Notes: a model not told the origin generated them from the sequence alone. DNA of 64,000 nucleotides from Marinomonas sp. SBI8L (GCF_001624705.1 NZ_JSEO01000006.1:186001-250000), one strand, 5' to 3'; shown: positions 28,017-38,054, counted from the stretch's first letter. Translations and numbers: made by a program.

Positions 28017-28933
28017 ACTGGCTCCTTCTCTGACTGTTGCTTCTCTGACCGTTGCTTTTCTGACGGCTTCTTTTCTGACTGTTGCTCTTCTGATAGTTGC
28101 TTCACTTCATTTGATATTGCTGGTACTAGCCTGATCTCTGATGACAGTACCTCAAGCAGAAAGGGTTTTACCTTTTGAGTAAAAACATAAGGATTGTCTT
28201 GGTATGCCTCATGACCTGCTGTGGTAATTGAAGCCATTTGTGATCCTTTGATAAGAGAATTGAGCCTACTCATTTCTATCTCTGAAAATAGATGATCCTC
28301 TTCTCCTCTTACCAATAAACAAGGGGCTTTTATTTGTTTAACCGCCCTATCTGGGTATTGGCTCCCTTTTCCTGATGTCCATAGCTTTACGGCTTGTTCC
28401 ACTAGGTGATCGAAGTCCGGTTCTGGATTGACCCTGTCGTAATAAGCCGTAGAAACTGGAAATTTAGCTCGCCATTTTGGCCCTGTCATATTGGCTAAAA
28501 AAGGAAAACAAAAATCGCTTTTATGAATTTTTTGATGAGCTGCAATGGCAACAAGCGCCTTCACTTGAGAGGCTTTTTCTGAGGTTTTATGGGAAGTAAT
28601 TCGATAAGCAGTAATACCGCCATCACTAAACCCCATAATGGCAAAATGGGCGATATTTAAGTGATCAAGCAGGAATTCTACATCCTCTTGATAGATTTGA
28701 TAGCTCAAAGCTTTAGTGCCAAGACTGGATTTTCCATGGCCTCTAAAATCTAACCCTATCAATTTAAAATCATTGACCAAAGAGCCTAAAATGGCATTAA
28801 AGTCGGTTAAGTTACCCATGCCACCGTGAAGTAAGATAAGTGGAAAGCCTGCCGGATTTCCTGTCACCTCATAATAAATATTGGCATCTTCTCTTATTAA
28901 GTAGTTGCCTGAATTATGGGTAAATAGTGCCAT
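28010..28933 (-). CDS. Alpha/beta hydrolase with repetitive C-terminal tail
   Basis: A hydrolase of about 307 residues from ATG 28933 (MALFTHNSGNYLIRED), preceded by AAGGAG; the frame reads on to 29002. The fold landmarks are LILLHGGMGNLTDF (oxyanion), IGLDFRGHGKSSLG and the nucleophile elbow AIMGFSDGG. The acid and base are near RGEEDHLF and TAGHEAYQDNPY. Substrate unknown. After the fold the protein ends in five QQSEK-like five-residue repeats encoded by a 15-bp tandem repeat. MarR control is plausible, because the MarR gene lies 99 bases upstream. Confidence 0.88.
   Translation of the reverse strand: MALFTHNSGNYLIREDANIYYEVTGNPAGFPLILLHGGMGNLTDFNAILGSLVNDFKLIGLDFRGHGKSSLGTKALSYQIYQEDVEFLLDHLNIAHFAIMGFSDGGITAYRITSHKTSEKASQVKALVAIAAHQKIHKSDFCFPFLANMTGPKWRAKFPVSTAYYDRVNPEPDFDHLVEQAVKLWTSGKGSQYPDRAVKQIKAPCLLVRGEEDHLFSEIEMSRLNSLIKGSQMASITTAGHEAYQDNPYVFTQKVKPFLLEVLSSEIRLVPAISNEVKQLSEEQQSEKKPSEKQRSEKQQSEKEPVC
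28029..28103. repeat. 15-bp tandem repeat, five units, in a hydrolase gene
   Basis: The units TCTGACTGTTGCTTC, TCTGACCGTTGCTTT, TCTGACGGCTTCTTT, TCTGACTGTTGCTCT and TCTGATAGTTGCTTC are contiguous. They encode the SEK-rich tail. Because the unit is a multiple of three, changes in copy number keep the frame. Confidence 0.9.
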
Positions 28934-29032
28934 CTCTATCTGCTCCTTGATTAAATGTTTTAACTCGAAGCAGGCAGTATAATGACACTCTACTGACACC
29001 ATATGTCAGTAGTAAATTAAATAATTAAAAAT

Positions 29033-29518
29033 TTATAGCCCTTTAATATTATCCCGATTTGAATCCAACCAAGACATGAGTTTTTCTAGATGTTGGCTTA
29101 GATCGCCTAATTCCTCATCTTCGAAAGCAGAGTAAATATTTTGTATATCTGGACTAAAGGCAGCCATGGTACTAGAACAAGTCTTTAAGCCTTTATCACT
29201 GATTTTTAAATGTTTTTTGCGCTTATCTTTGGTGTCAGGTGTAGCTATTAACAAATTTTTCTCTATCAACTGACTTGCTATTTTTGTAATGCCTGGCTGG
29301 TTCATTTCCATAACTTCAGCTAATTCTGTGACTAGCCAGCTTCGATTTGGATTATGAGTAAAATGAATCAGCAATCCAAATTGAGATGACGTAAGTTCAA
29401 GCTTCGCAAAAAGCTTATTTTGTCTTGTTGTCATCAGTTGTTGCAGTATGCCGAACAATATTGTCAGACGTACTTCAGTATCTTCTCTGTTACTCACCCT
29501 CGTTTCCTTCTTACCCAT
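29033..29518 (-). CDS. MarR-family transcriptional regulator
   Basis: A 161-residue winged-helix regulator: ELTSSQFGLLIHFTHNPNRS, then VTELAEVMEMNQPGITKIASQLIEK as recognition helix, and a wing with TPDTKDKRKKHLKISDKG. MarR proteins repress adjacent genes and are released by phenolic or electrophilic ligands. It is divergent from the Tat-exported oxidoreductase at 29701, and two matching palindromes lie between them. It also heads the minus-strand run down to ynfA. Confidence 0.92.
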   Translation of the reverse strand: MGKKETRVSNREDTEVRLTILFGILQQLMTTRQNKLFAKLELTSSQFGLLIHFTHNPNRSWLVTELAEVMEMNQPGITKIASQLIEKNLLIATPDTKDKRKKHLKISDKGLKTCSSTMAAFSPDIQNIYSAFEDEELGDLSQHLEKLMSWLDSNRDNIKGL

Positions 29519-29601
29519 AAAACGTATTTTCTAACACACAATATTGAATGCTTTTCTCTGTACGTTTTTTAAACTTTTTTAATTTTTTTTACACTTATCG
29601 C

Positions 29602-29643
29602 TTGACTTAGATTCCAAGGAATATAGCATACATTCCATGGAAT
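29602..29643 (+). promoter_or_regulatory. Promoter with two MarR-type palindromic operators
   Basis: A -35 like TTGACT (29602-29607) and a -10 like TAGCAT (29624-29629) are 16 bases apart. ATTCCAAGGAAT (29611-29622) lies in the spacer, and the closely related ATTCCATGGAAT (29632-29643) lies just after the -10. The two palindromes are 21 bases apart, two helical turns. This fits repression by the divergent MarR protein. Confidence 0.7.
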
Positions 29644-29700
29644 ACATATTTAAAACGATTTTCGAACCATCTTTGAGAATCCTTTTCTTTGGGGAATAGC

Positions 29701-30891
29701 ATGAACAGACGTAAATTTATCAGTGTACTTGGCCTAGGTACTGGCGCAGTTGCATTAACCACAGGCTTAACAAGCTGTGGCAACCTAGAGTCTTCTCTTT
29801 CTGCAGCAAATGGCGATCAAGATACTAGTTACGGCTGGAATGGCCCAACTTCAGAAATGAAAGATATTCGATTACAGGTATTAGCCTATGCTGTGTTAAG
29901 CCCAAATCCACACAACATACAACCTTGGATTATTAAACTAACGGGTGAGAAAGAGTTTGAACTCTATGTCGACCCTGAGCGCTTATTACCAGAAACAGAT
30001 CCCTACTACAGACAGATTCATATTGGCCAAGGGACTTTCTTAGAAACCGCTGCTATTGCAGCAACAGGCCTAAAACATGAAGCAAAAATAACGCTTTTCC
30101 CACAAGTCATGTATAGCAACACAGAGCTTGCGAATAAGCCTGTTGCGAGAGTGCGCTTAGAAGCCAACGACAAGGTTGAGACTAACCCTCTTTTTGCCCA
30201 TATCTTAAACAGGCATTCTAATAAACGTGAATATAATAACGCCCCGCTCACTCAGGCTCAGGTATCTGAATTAGAGCAATTTCACGCAAATTATAATCAG
30301 ACTCCTTTCACGCTAGTGAGCTCCCCTGCTGCCAAGAACCAACTGGAGCAGGTTTTAACAAAAGCGATGAAAATTGAGGTCAAGAACAAAGCCAGAGACA
30401 TGGAAACCATCAAGATGTTTCGTTTCAATGATGATGAAGTCATGAAATACCGTGATGGTTTTGGTACTGCTCAAGCAGGACTTTCTGGGTTTAAACGAAT
30501 CTTGGTTGAGAACTTTTTTCTTTCTAGAGAAAGCGTGGAAAAAGATTCAACTGATTTTGGCCAACAAGCTGTCACCATGACGCAAAAAACAGCGGCATCT
30601 ACAGGTACCTTTGCTTGGATGAGCTCTAAGTTTAATACCCGTGAAGATCAAGTGAATGTGGGGCGTGAATATTGCCGTATCAACCTTAAAACAATTGAAA
30701 TGGGACTTGCTCAACACCCGATGAGCCAAGTGCTGCAAGAGTATGAAGACATGCTGCCATTACAAGGAGAGTTTAAACGCTTCTTTAATATTAAAGACTC
30801 TGACACAGTTCAAATGCTATTTAGGTTAGGAACCGCTGAGATGACACCTCATGGGCCAAGACGTGCTTTAAAGGATATTATTAAAGCCTAA
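29701..30891 (+). CDS. Tat-exported nitroreductase-like (Acg-family) protein
   Basis: About 396 residues from ATG 29701. A twin-arginine leader (NRRKFISVLGLGTGAVAL) ends near a lipobox-like LTSCGN, so it may be a periplasmic lipoprotein. The body shows the Acg/nitroreductase fold: VLAYAVLSPNPHNIQPWII is the FMN-binding entry, and NRHSNKREYNNAPL and FRLGTAEMTPHGPRR follow the family. These proteins bind FMN, and their substrates are mostly unknown. The GGGGAA just before ATG supports this start over a TTG at 29689. Expression is probably repressed by the divergent MarR protein. Confidence 0.85.
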   Translation: MNRRKFISVLGLGTGAVALTTGLTSCGNLESSLSAANGDQDTSYGWNGPTSEMKDIRLQVLAYAVLSPNPHNIQPWIIKLTGEKEFELYVDPERLLPETDPYYRQIHIGQGTFLETAAIAATGLKHEAKITLFPQVMYSNTELANKPVARVRLEANDKVETNPLFAHILNRHSNKREYNNAPLTQAQVSELEQFHANYNQTPFTLVSSPAAKNQLEQVLTKAMKIEVKNKARDMETIKMFRFNDDEVMKYRDGFGTAQAGLSGFKRILVENFFLSRESVEKDSTDFGQQAVTMTQKTAASTGTFAWMSSKFNTREDQVNVGREYCRINLKTIEMGLAQHPMSQVLQEYEDMLPLQGEFKRFFNIKDSDTVQMLFRLGTAEMTPHGPRRALKDIIKA

Positions 30892-31011
30892 ATGAAATGA
30901 CAGGACATGCTTGTGCCAAGAAGGCTAAAAAAGCCGTCCTTGGCTCAATGCACTTACCTAATTTCCATTTTAAAAACCTAGGGAGGCGAGTATTTCCTCT
31001 TTCAATCAGAG

Positions 31012-31830
31012 TTACATCTGGTTGAAATCTTTCAGAATTGTCTCATAGGTGCCATTTGCCTGAATTTGTACAAAGCCTTTGTTGAAGGCATCTCGAATTT
31101 TGATGGCATTAGGGATGCTTTTTGAAATCATGATATGCAGGTCATTATCTTCTATAGGCGGCTGTATCATTTCTATCTTATCCGCTTGCATGCCCATATC
31201 GGCTGCAACTTGCTTAGCAACAGCATAACTCTCAACATAAAGGTCTATTTCCCCTTGATCCAAGGCTTCTAAACCCAAGCTGACTTCTTCATAACCTTTT
31301 AAGTGTTTGAACGGATAAGCATCGAAACTTTTCGCGACAACCGTGCCGTCAAGCTTGCCTAGCTTATACTGATCAAGCATGTCGAATGAGGTATAAAAGT
31401 TTAACTCGTGCCCAGCTTTTTTAAATACACCCGTCAAAACGGAATAAATAGGCAATGAATAGTGATAATGCAGTGCCCTTTCTTCAGAAAAATAGGCGCC
31501 TACAACAACGTCCTTCTTACCTTCTTTTACTTGCTCTAGCACGTCTGTCCAACTGGTAAATTCGATCGAACTGTCATAACCCGCTGCTTTAAATGAAGCG
31601 TCAACTATGGCGGTGACAAACCCTCCTTTTTCTAGAGATTCAGCATAAAAAGGTGCCCAGTTTGTTGTTGTCATAGAGACATTTTGTGCCTGTACACTAT
31701 TGGGTAATGAGAAGAAAAAAAGAGCGGATGTTAAGGTAATGAGAGGTGTTTTAGCGGCTAATTTCTGCAAACCCTGTGACAGTGGTTTGATTTTAAACAT
31801 GTTAATTAGCATAGTTTTAAACCTTTTCAT
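31012..31830 (-). CDS. Family-3 periplasmic substrate-binding protein (orphan)
   Basis: A 272-residue protein. The N-terminus is long: the hydrophobic signal ITLTSALFFFSLPNSVQA lies near residue 31, so translation may begin at the internal MFKIKPL (residue 11). Mature features are TTNWAPFYAESLEKGGFVTAIV, the GYDSSIEFTSWTDVLEQVKEG lobe, and IRDAFNKGFVQIQANGTYETILKDF at the end. No permease or ATPase gene is adjacent. Ligand unknown. Confidence 0.82.
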   Translation of the reverse strand: MKRFKTMLINMFKIKPLSQGLQKLAAKTPLITLTSALFFFSLPNSVQAQNVSMTTTNWAPFYAESLEKGGFVTAIVDASFKAAGYDSSIEFTSWTDVLEQVKEGKKDVVVGAYFSEERALHYHYSLPIYSVLTGVFKKAGHELNFYTSFDMLDQYKLGKLDGTVVAKSFDAYPFKHLKGYEEVSLGLEALDQGEIDLYVESYAVAKQVAADMGMQADKIEMIQPPIEDNDLHIMISKSIPNAIKIRDAFNKGFVQIQANGTYETILKDFNQM

Positions 31831-31983
31831 TGGGGAGATGAATAAGGTTAACGGGTTTAGATGAGGTGTTTAGTTAATTTTAAATACTCTAATAAAGGAA
31901 TACCTCATAATTTCACCCTTTAATAATGGATTTAAACTTAGCCTCTTTAAAATCTATTAGGGTACATTATTTAGCTGGAGAAT

Positions 31984-32493
31984 TTAGCTGGAGAGAGACT
32001 CATATCGATAAATGCGAAACCCTTCATCTATGTAAGAGTCAATTTTGTTAAAGCCAAGTTTATGCAGAATTTTATTGGAAGCGACATTTTCATCAACGGC
32101 TACAGCAATGATCCTATCTAGTTTAAGGGCATCTCTTGCATATTTTAATGCTGCGGTAACGGCTTCTGTTGCTAACCCCTGCCCCCAATATTGAGGTAAC
32201 AATCGATAGCCTATATCTGGGGCATTCAGTCTTTTATCAAACTTCACGCCACAAAAGCCAATGACTTTATTATCTTCTTTATGAATAAGAGCATAACGAC
32301 CGTAACCATACCTTTCGTACTCAGCCATCCAGACATCTCTAATAACCATGGCAGCATCATCAAGACTTTTCACCATACCGGCATCTCCCGTGTATTGAGT
32401 GACTTTTTTACAACTAGCAAAGTCAAGAACGGCTTCTTTATCGGCAAGGGTAAACTCGCGCATTTGTAGTCTTGGGGTATCAATTAAAATCAC
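31984..32493 (-). CDS. GNAT acetyltransferase, RimJ/RimL type
   Basis: About 169 residues. IDTPRLQMREFTLADKEAVLDF opens the fold, and the acetyl-CoA motif is IGYRLLPQYWGQGLATEAV. The family ending IAVAVDENVASNKILHKLGFN is intact. Such enzymes acetylate N-termini of ribosomal proteins or small amines. The start is uncertain: GTG 32493 has AGGA at better spacing than TTG 32499. It is a stand-alone gene. Confidence 0.85.
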   Translation of the reverse strand: MILIDTPRLQMREFTLADKEAVLDFASCKKVTQYTGDAGMVKSLDDAAMVIRDVWMAEYERYGYGRYALIHKEDNKVIGFCGVKFDKRLNAPDIGYRLLPQYWGQGLATEAVTAALKYARDALKLDRIIAVAVDENVASNKILHKLGFNKIDSYIDEGFRIYRYESLSS

Positions 32494-32606
32494 GCACAAT
32501 ATCCTTTAGGCGTTTGAAGGTTTTTTCTATTGCCTTGATCAGAAAACGTATGAAATTCGATCATTATATATGGGTAAATTCAGACTATGAGTAAAAGGTT
32601 ATGAGG

Positions 32607-32999
32607 CTAACAAATATCTCGGATACGACAGATTTTGTCTTCTTCGAAAAAGAATTCACAGCGACTATTAAATACCACTGTCTCGCCTTTTTTCAGGTCC
32701 GTATTATTCATAAAAAGATCAGCGGCTAAAGTAGCCTTGTACTCAACATTGATGCAGACCATTTGACCAACCTCCTCTAGCTCGAGGATCGTTTGGCTTC
32801 TCTCACTGTAAACCAGAGCAGCTTTACTCACTAATTCGCTAAATGCCTCTATTCCCTTAGTTTTGGATTCTGTATGACCTTTACGAATATTTTCGATTTC
32901 TATGTTTTGCGACAAAGTATGCACCATGCCATCTAGGTCAAAGCAATTATAAGCTTGTAAGTAGCGAACTATCAGATCTCTTTTCATTTCATTCTGCAT
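32607..32999 (-). CDS. SnoaL-like / NTF2-fold protein
   Basis: A 130-residue protein. LIVRYLQAYNCFDLDGMVHTL opens the cone-shaped fold, ENIRKGHTESKTKGIEAFSEL follows, and a final strand pair ends FFEEDKICRIRDIC. Many such proteins are isomerases or of unknown role. It is related in fold, but not closely in sequence, to the protein at 11184-11570. It stands between a GNAT gene and wbuC on the same strand. Confidence 0.75.
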   Translation of the reverse strand: MQNEMKRDLIVRYLQAYNCFDLDGMVHTLSQNIEIENIRKGHTESKTKGIEAFSELVSKAALVYSERSQTILELEEVGQMVCINVEYKATLAADLFMNNTDLKKGETVVFNSRCEFFFEEDKICRIRDIC

Positions 33000-33074
33000 C
33001 TAAACTTCCTTCCCTAGCCTTAAACTAATAACGCCTAAGACTAGCTCAGAAATAAACTGAATGAAAACTTATAA

Positions 33075-33563
33075 CTAATCCGCTAAATAACGCTGACCTA
33101 GTTTTGCACTTTCTAACCAAGCCATAAATTCGCTAACACCTTGCTCGCCTTCTTTCGGCGCCCAAGCAGCGAAGTCAGATTCTTGAGCAGGCGTAAAAGG
33201 GCCAGGTTTTAACTCTAGAATAATCACATCTTCTGTTTCTGGATAAATACTGTGCCAAGTGTTTTCAGGAAACTCTGTCCCCATAATAGGCTGATTAGGA
33301 CTCAAGCTTAGCTTTTCAATGACGTTACCCGCTTGATCGAAGACGACTAAAGCCATTTGCCCTTTAAGCACGAGTAGCATTTCCCATTTGTTTGTTTGTC
33401 CATGAAAATGCGGTCTAACATAGGTGCCTTTTTTTAAACCTATACACATACGCTGAACTGGGTCTGAGTGCTCGGTATGAAAACAATGATGTGAGCGTTT
33501 ACGTTCGCTTTGTTCAGCTTTTTCAATTAATTCTTGGAATAGCACATCATCCAGTTTTTTCAT
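33075..33563 (-). CDS. WbuC-family cupin protein
   Basis: About 162 residues from ATG 33563 (MKKLDDVLFQELIEKAEQSERKR). GTYVRPHFHGQTNKWEMLLVLKGQ contains the metal-binding His pair and Glu of the cupin fold, and ENTWHSIYPE the second motif. WbuC proteins are linked to O-antigen or polysaccharide gene clusters, but here none is nearby. GGAAAAAAA before this ATG supports it over the upstream 33587 start. Followed by a terminator shared with cysN. Confidence 0.85.
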   Translation of the reverse strand: MKKLDDVLFQELIEKAEQSERKRSHHCFHTEHSDPVQRMCIGLKKGTYVRPHFHGQTNKWEMLLVLKGQMALVVFDQAGNVIEKLSLSPNQPIMGTEFPENTWHSIYPETEDVIILELKPGPFTPAQESDFAAWAPKEGEQGVSEFMAWLESAKLGQRYLAD

Positions 33564-33640
33564 TTTTTTTCCTGTTCGCAGCTTCAATCATTTTTGGGAT
33601 TAGTAATGAATTTTACGGCAGCCATCTTAATCATTAGGCA

Positions 33641-33673
33641 AAAAAAATCCCAGCACTTGGCTGGGATTTTTTA
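33641..33673. terminator. Terminator between wbuC and cysN
   Basis: AAAATCCCAGC and GCTGGGATTTT are perfect complements around a short ACTTG loop, with A and T runs outside. It serves cysN, which ends at 33701 on the minus strand. Confidence 0.9.
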
Positions 33674-33700
33674 ATATTGATAAGTATTTACATACCAGTA

Positions 33701-35314
33701 TTACAAGCGAACACTTTCAATAACACGTTCTACTATCTCTTCAACTTTAGTTTCTGAGATTTCAGAATCCGCATGGCTCTCATCATTCGTTAGCAAGGTA
33801 ACCCCTGTTGCACGTACAAGATCAGCTTCTGCTTGGCTTACGTCCGCTTTTGCAAGAGCAACAATACCTTGGCGAAGTAATGCACGCTCCAGCGCTTTAG
33901 CTTGACCAAATGCTTCTTCTGATAAAGCAATGACAGCTGGCTTTTGACCTAAGCGTGCTGCTCTATCTTCTGCGGTTACATCTGAATCTTCATCAATATC
34001 AGCAACCTTCTCTTCTACCATGCCGGCACCAACCGTCACGTTAGATAGGCGATCGATTATGATCAAGGCGCCGGTTAGGCGGCTATCTTGATACTGATCG
34101 AAAGCAACGGGTGCATCAAATTGAATGATGCAATCACCAATACCATTTAGCTCTAGTGATTCGATCTCACTGTGCTCAAGCGTATTTACATCTACTCTGT
34201 GGTTAAAGTGATGCACTTTACCCGGTACAGTTTGTGTACCTAGTTTAAAGTCATACAATTTACCCGGTACTAGTGGGTGATCTGCCATCCACACTATGGA
34301 AGCTCTTAATGTGCTTGCCATTAGCGGTTCACTACCTACGTGAGCAAGCATGTCACCACGACTGATATCGATTTCATCTTCTAGTGTGATGGTAACAGCT
34401 TCGCCTGCACCTGCCTCATCTAGGTTACCGTCGTAGGTAACAATCGCATCAACTTTACTTGTTTTACCCGATGGCAAAGCAATAATTTCATCACCTGGTT
34501 TTACAGAACCTGCTGCAATCGTGCCGGCAAAACCACGGAAATCTAGGTTAGGACGGTTTACATACTGCACAGGAAGGCGGAATTGATTGCTCTTCACATC
34601 ACGGTCAATCTGAACACTTTCTAAAATGTTCATCAAAGCGCCACCTGTGTACCAAGGTGTGCTGCTTGATTCATTTACAACGTTATCACCACGAAGCGCT
34701 GATAATGGCACAAAGCGAATATCTTCGCTGGCACGGTTACCTAGTTGCTCAGTAAAAGCTAGGTATTCAGCTTTAATTTCGTTGAACTTGTCTTCAGAGA
34801 AGTCGACTAAGTCCATTTTGTTAACAGCTACCACTAGGTGTTTAATACCTAACAATGCCGCAATATAACTATGACGACGTGTTTGTGTTTGTACACCGTA
34901 ACGGGCATCAATCAAGATGATAGCTAGGTCACAAGTAGATGCACCTGTAGCCATGTTACGTGTATATTGTTCATGCCCTGGTGTGTCAGCAATGATGAAC
35001 TTACGTTTCTCTGTTGAGAAATAACGATAAGCAACATCAATAGTAATACCTTGCTCACGCTCAGCTTGTAAGCCATCTACCAAAAGCGCTAAATCAACTT
35101 CTTCACCTTGAGTACCTGACTTTTTACTGTCACGTTTTACGGCTTCTAGGTGATCTTCAAAAATAAGTTTTGAGTCATGCAATAGACGTCCGATTAGGGT
35201 ACTTTTACCATCATCAACGTTACCGCAAGTTAACAAACGCAACATGTCTTTTTCTTCATGCTGCTTTAAGTAACCAAGAATATCTTGGCTGATCAATTCT
35301 GACTGGTGCGACAT
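33701..35314 (-). CDS. cysN: Sulfate adenylyltransferase subunit 1 (GTPase)
   Basis: A 537-residue elongation-factor-like GTPase. G1 is [14 protein letters not shown]2 lies at [16 protein letters not shown]3 is [13 protein letters not shown] and G4 is VNKMDL. Beta-barrel domains follow. With CysD it makes adenosine phosphosulfate from sulfate and ATP, driven by GTP. No APS-kinase (CysC) domain is fused. The C-terminal 100 residues (from about 430, with [13 protein letters not shown]) extend beyond the core. cysD lies 10 bases upstream, so they form an operon. Confidence 0.96.
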   Translation of the reverse strand: MSHQSELISQDILGYLKQHEEKDMLRLLTCGNVDDGKSTLIGRLLHDSKLIFEDHLEAVKRDSKKSGTQGEEVDLALLVDGLQAEREQGITIDVAYRYFSTEKRKFIIADTPGHEQYTRNMATGASTCDLAIILIDARYGVQTQTRRHSYIAALLGIKHLVVAVNKMDLVDFSEDKFNEIKAEYLAFTEQLGNRASEDIRFVPLSALRGDNVVNESSSTPWYTGGALMNILESVQIDRDVKSNQFRLPVQYVNRPNLDFRGFAGTIAAGSVKPGDEIIALPSGKTSKVDAIVTYDGNLDEAGAGEAVTITLEDEIDISRGDMLAHVGSEPLMASTLRASIVWMADHPLVPGKLYDFKLGTQTVPGKVHHFNHRVDVNTLEHSEIESLELNGIGDCIIQFDAPVAFDQYQDSRLTGALIIIDRLSNVTVGAGMVEEKVADIDEDSDVTAEDRAARLGQKPAVIALSEEAFGQAKALERALLRQGIVALAKADVSQAEADLVRATGVTLLTNDESHADSEISETKVEEIVERVIESVRL

Positions 35315-35324
35315 TCTCTAACTC

Positions 35325-36233
35325 CTAGAAATAACCTTGTTTTTTCTTCTCTTCCATTGACCCTGCTGAGTCATGGTCGATCACTCGCCCTTGACGCTCT
35401 GAACTTTTTGTCAGTAGCATTTCCTGAATAATTTCAGGCAAGGTCGCCGCTTCAGAATCCACAGCACCGGTCAATGGGTAGCAACCCAAGGTACGGAAAC
35501 GTACAGATTTCATTTCAGGTACTTCACCCTCTTTAAGTGGCATACGATCATCATCAACCATGATCATGGTGCCATCACGCTCTACCACTGGACGTGGTTT
35601 AGCGAAATAAAGAGGAACAATTGGAATACTTTCTAGGTAGATATATTGCCAGATGTCCAACTCGGTCCAGTTAGATAGAGGGAAAACTCGGATGCTTTCG
35701 CCTTTATTCACTTTACCGTTATAAATGTTCCATAACTCAGGACGCTGGTTTTTAGGGTCCCAACGGTGCTGTTTGTCACGGAATGAGTAAACACGTTCTT
35801 TTGCTCGTGACTTCTCTTCGTCACGACGCGCACCACCAAATGCAGCATCAAAGCCGTACTTGTCTAATGCTTGTTTCAAACCTTGGGTTTTCATCACATC
35901 GGTGTGTTTAGCACTACCGTGAGTGAAAGGACCAATCCCCTGTGCTATCCCTTCTGGATTTTTATGGACTAGGAGTTCAAGACCTAATTTCGCAACCATT
36001 TCATCACGGAAGCTAATCATTTCTTTAAACTTCCAATCTGTGTCCACATGCATTAGTGGGAATGGTGGTTTACCTGGGTAGAAGGCTTTCATAGCCAAAT
36101 GCAGCATTACAGCAGAGTCTTTACCTACTGAATACAACATTACAGGGTTATCAAATTCAGCAGCCACTTCACGAATGATATGGATACTTTCAGCCTCAAG
36201 CTGCTTTAAATGAGTGAGTCTCGCCTCGTTCAT
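35325..36233 (-). CDS. cysD: Sulfate adenylyltransferase subunit 2
   Basis: A 302-residue PP-loop ATP pyrophosphatase. The PP-loop [10 protein letters not shown] is near residue 36, and [16 protein letters not shown] and [24 protein letters not shown] are the CysD-type catalytic segments. It carries out the adenylylation of sulfate, with GTP energy from CysN. It is the first gene of cysDN. A 250-base upstream gap probably holds a CysB-dependent promoter, which I could not define. Confidence 0.96.
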   Translation of the reverse strand: MNEARLTHLKQLEAESIHIIREVAAEFDNPVMLYSVGKDSAVMLHLAMKAFYPGKPPFPLMHVDTDWKFKEMISFRDEMVAKLGLELLVHKNPEGIAQGIGPFTHGSAKHTDVMKTQGLKQALDKYGFDAAFGGARRDEEKSRAKERVYSFRDKQHRWDPKNQRPELWNIYNGKVNKGESIRVFPLSNWTELDIWQYIYLESIPIVPLYFAKPRPVVERDGTMIMVDDDRMPLKEGEVPEMKSVRFRTLGCYPLTGAVDSEAATLPEIIQEMLLTKSSERQGRVIDHDSAGSMEEKKKQGYF

Positions 36234-36485
36234 AATTTCCTATCTCAGTTGTGTCCGACTTTTAAACCCTTCAAATCTTTAACAATTCAAAGTCGTTAAA
36301 AGTGAATGGATTCGGCATTTGAGAGATACTATACAGGCAAGCTATTTTCAAAAAAAGTTATAAGCAGGTGTTTTTATAGAACATTTATACATATACATAT
36401 TTAAAATGAACTACATAAGCTGAGCCTATGAAGTTCATTCTAAAGGTTTGATTTTCCAATAAGAAATTTATTAAAAAAAGAATCT

Positions 36486-37883
36486 TTAATTCGGTAGATT
36501 ACGCATGACTAAACCGTACTCAATATCAGCAGGTTCACTCTCACAAGGTATGCTCACAACATGACCAGAGCCAGGTGCAACAGTTACGCTCTCACCTCTT
36601 TTATTCAACATGGTATTGATAAAGATAGTCCTTGAGCCTTTTGGCGTAATGAGTTCCACGCTATCACCGACTTTAAAGCGGTTTTTCACATCCAAGGTTA
36701 ACATGCCATTGTGCCAACCTTTCATCTCTGCGACGAACTGCTGCTTTGTCGATTGGGAGTTACCATGTTGATAGTTCTGATATTTATCATGCACATGACG
36801 ACGGTAAAAGCCTTCTGTATAACCTCTGTTAGCTAAGCCTTCTAGCCTATCCATGAGGCTCATATCAAATGCGCGACCATGAGTTGCATCATCAATCGCT
36901 TGGCGATAAAGCTGAGCAGTACGTGCGGCATAAAAATGAGACTTGGTACGACCTTCAATTTTTAATGAATGCACGCCCATTTCAATCAATTTTTCCACAT
37001 GCTGAATCGCTCTAAGATCACGAGAGTTCATAATGTAGGTGCCATGCTCATCTTCAAACGCTGGCATGTACTCACCTTCTCGGCCTTGCTCACGCAATAA
37101 AACCACATCATCATAAGGCTTACCCTCACCTAATGTGGTTTTAAAGTCGTCATTTTCCCCTAGCGCCAGCTGATCAAAACCTGAAGGATCAAACATTTGC
37201 GCTTCTTTTTTAGCCTGTTCGTACAAATGACTACCATCAGCCGGCACTATGTCACCTGACAGTTCTTCTTTGGCATCTTTAACATCATATTGCCAACGAC
37301 AGGAGTTAGTGCATGAGCCTTGGTTCGGGTCTCGTCGGTTAAAATAACCAGATAATAGGCAGCGACCAGAGTAAGCAATACACAAAGAACCATGAACAAA
37401 GGTTTCAATCTCCATATCAGGTACTTTTGCACGTATCTCTGCTATTTCATCGAGAGATAATTCACGGGATAAAATGACGCGCTTAAGTCCATAGTCATGC
37501 CAGAACTTAACCGTTGCCCAGTTTACTGCATTGGCTTGAACAGAAAGATGTAACTCTTGATCGGGCCACTTTTCTTTAATCAGCATCATCATGCCAGGGT
37601 CAGACATGATAAGGGCATCAGGGCCCATTTCGATAACAGGCTCAATGTCTCTTAGATAAGTTTTAATTTTTGAGTTATGAGGGGCAATGTTACTGGCGAC
37701 ATACAGTTTTTTACCTTGTGCATGGGCTTCTTCTATACCCGTTGCGAGATTAGCCATATCAAAGTCATTATTTCTCACCCTTAGGCTGTATCTAGGTTGG
37801 CCTGCATATACTGCATCTGCCCCGTAGGCAAAAGCATAACGCATATTTTTTAGGGTACCCGCTGGAGAAAGTAGTTCTGTCAT
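36486..37883 (-). CDS. trhP: tRNA 5-hydroxyuridine synthase, peptidase U32 family
   Basis: A 465-residue U32-family protein, equivalent to E. coli YegQ. TELLSPAGTLKNMRYAFAYGADAVYAG opens the TIM barrel. Conserved features are FVHGSLCIAYSGRCLLSGYF, NQGSCTNSCRW (cysteines for the Fe-S cluster) and SLKIEGRTKSHFYAA. TrhP uses prephenate to hydroxylate U34 of tRNA, the first step to cmo5U or mo5U. An oxygen-dependent alternative, trhO, is at 57106. It is a single gene with an AT-rich leader. Confidence 0.92.
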   Translation of the reverse strand: MTELLSPAGTLKNMRYAFAYGADAVYAGQPRYSLRVRNNDFDMANLATGIEEAHAQGKKLYVASNIAPHNSKIKTYLRDIEPVIEMGPDALIMSDPGMMMLIKEKWPDQELHLSVQANAVNWATVKFWHDYGLKRVILSRELSLDEIAEIRAKVPDMEIETFVHGSLCIAYSGRCLLSGYFNRRDPNQGSCTNSCRWQYDVKDAKEELSGDIVPADGSHLYEQAKKEAQMFDPSGFDQLALGENDDFKTTLGEGKPYDDVVLLREQGREGEYMPAFEDEHGTYIMNSRDLRAIQHVEKLIEMGVHSLKIEGRTKSHFYAARTAQLYRQAIDDATHGRAFDMSLMDRLEGLANRGYTEGFYRRHVHDKYQNYQHGNSQSTKQQFVAEMKGWHNGMLTLDVKNRFKVGDSVELITPKGSRTIFINTMLNKRGESVTVAPGSGHVVSIPCESEPADIEYGLVMRNLPN

Positions 37884-37949
37884 AAGTCATTCACGTCGAT
37901 TTTAAAAATGGGCGCATTTTAATCGAGTGACTTAAGGGGAAAAGCAAAA

Positions 37950-37985
37950 TCAAAAAAAAGGCCGACTTAGTCGACCTTTTTTTGA
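37950..37985 (-). terminator. Terminator of the coiled-coil membrane protein gene
   Basis: On the minus strand AAAAAAAGGTCGAC ctaa GTCGGCCTTTTTTT forms a stem with one G-U pair and a long T run. It lies about 70 bases after the gene ending at 38055 and before trhP. Confidence 0.8.
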
Positions 37986-38054
37986 TTTGAATCAAAATTT
38001 TGAAATTATCAATTCCATATTGTGAGATAAATTGCGCTTATAAATAGCTCAATT

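Noticed and set aside
30915-30943. Hairpin after the Tat-exported oxidoreductase
   Set aside because: GCCAAG/CTTGGC arms pair, but the inner stem has mismatches and no T run follows, so I did not call a terminator.
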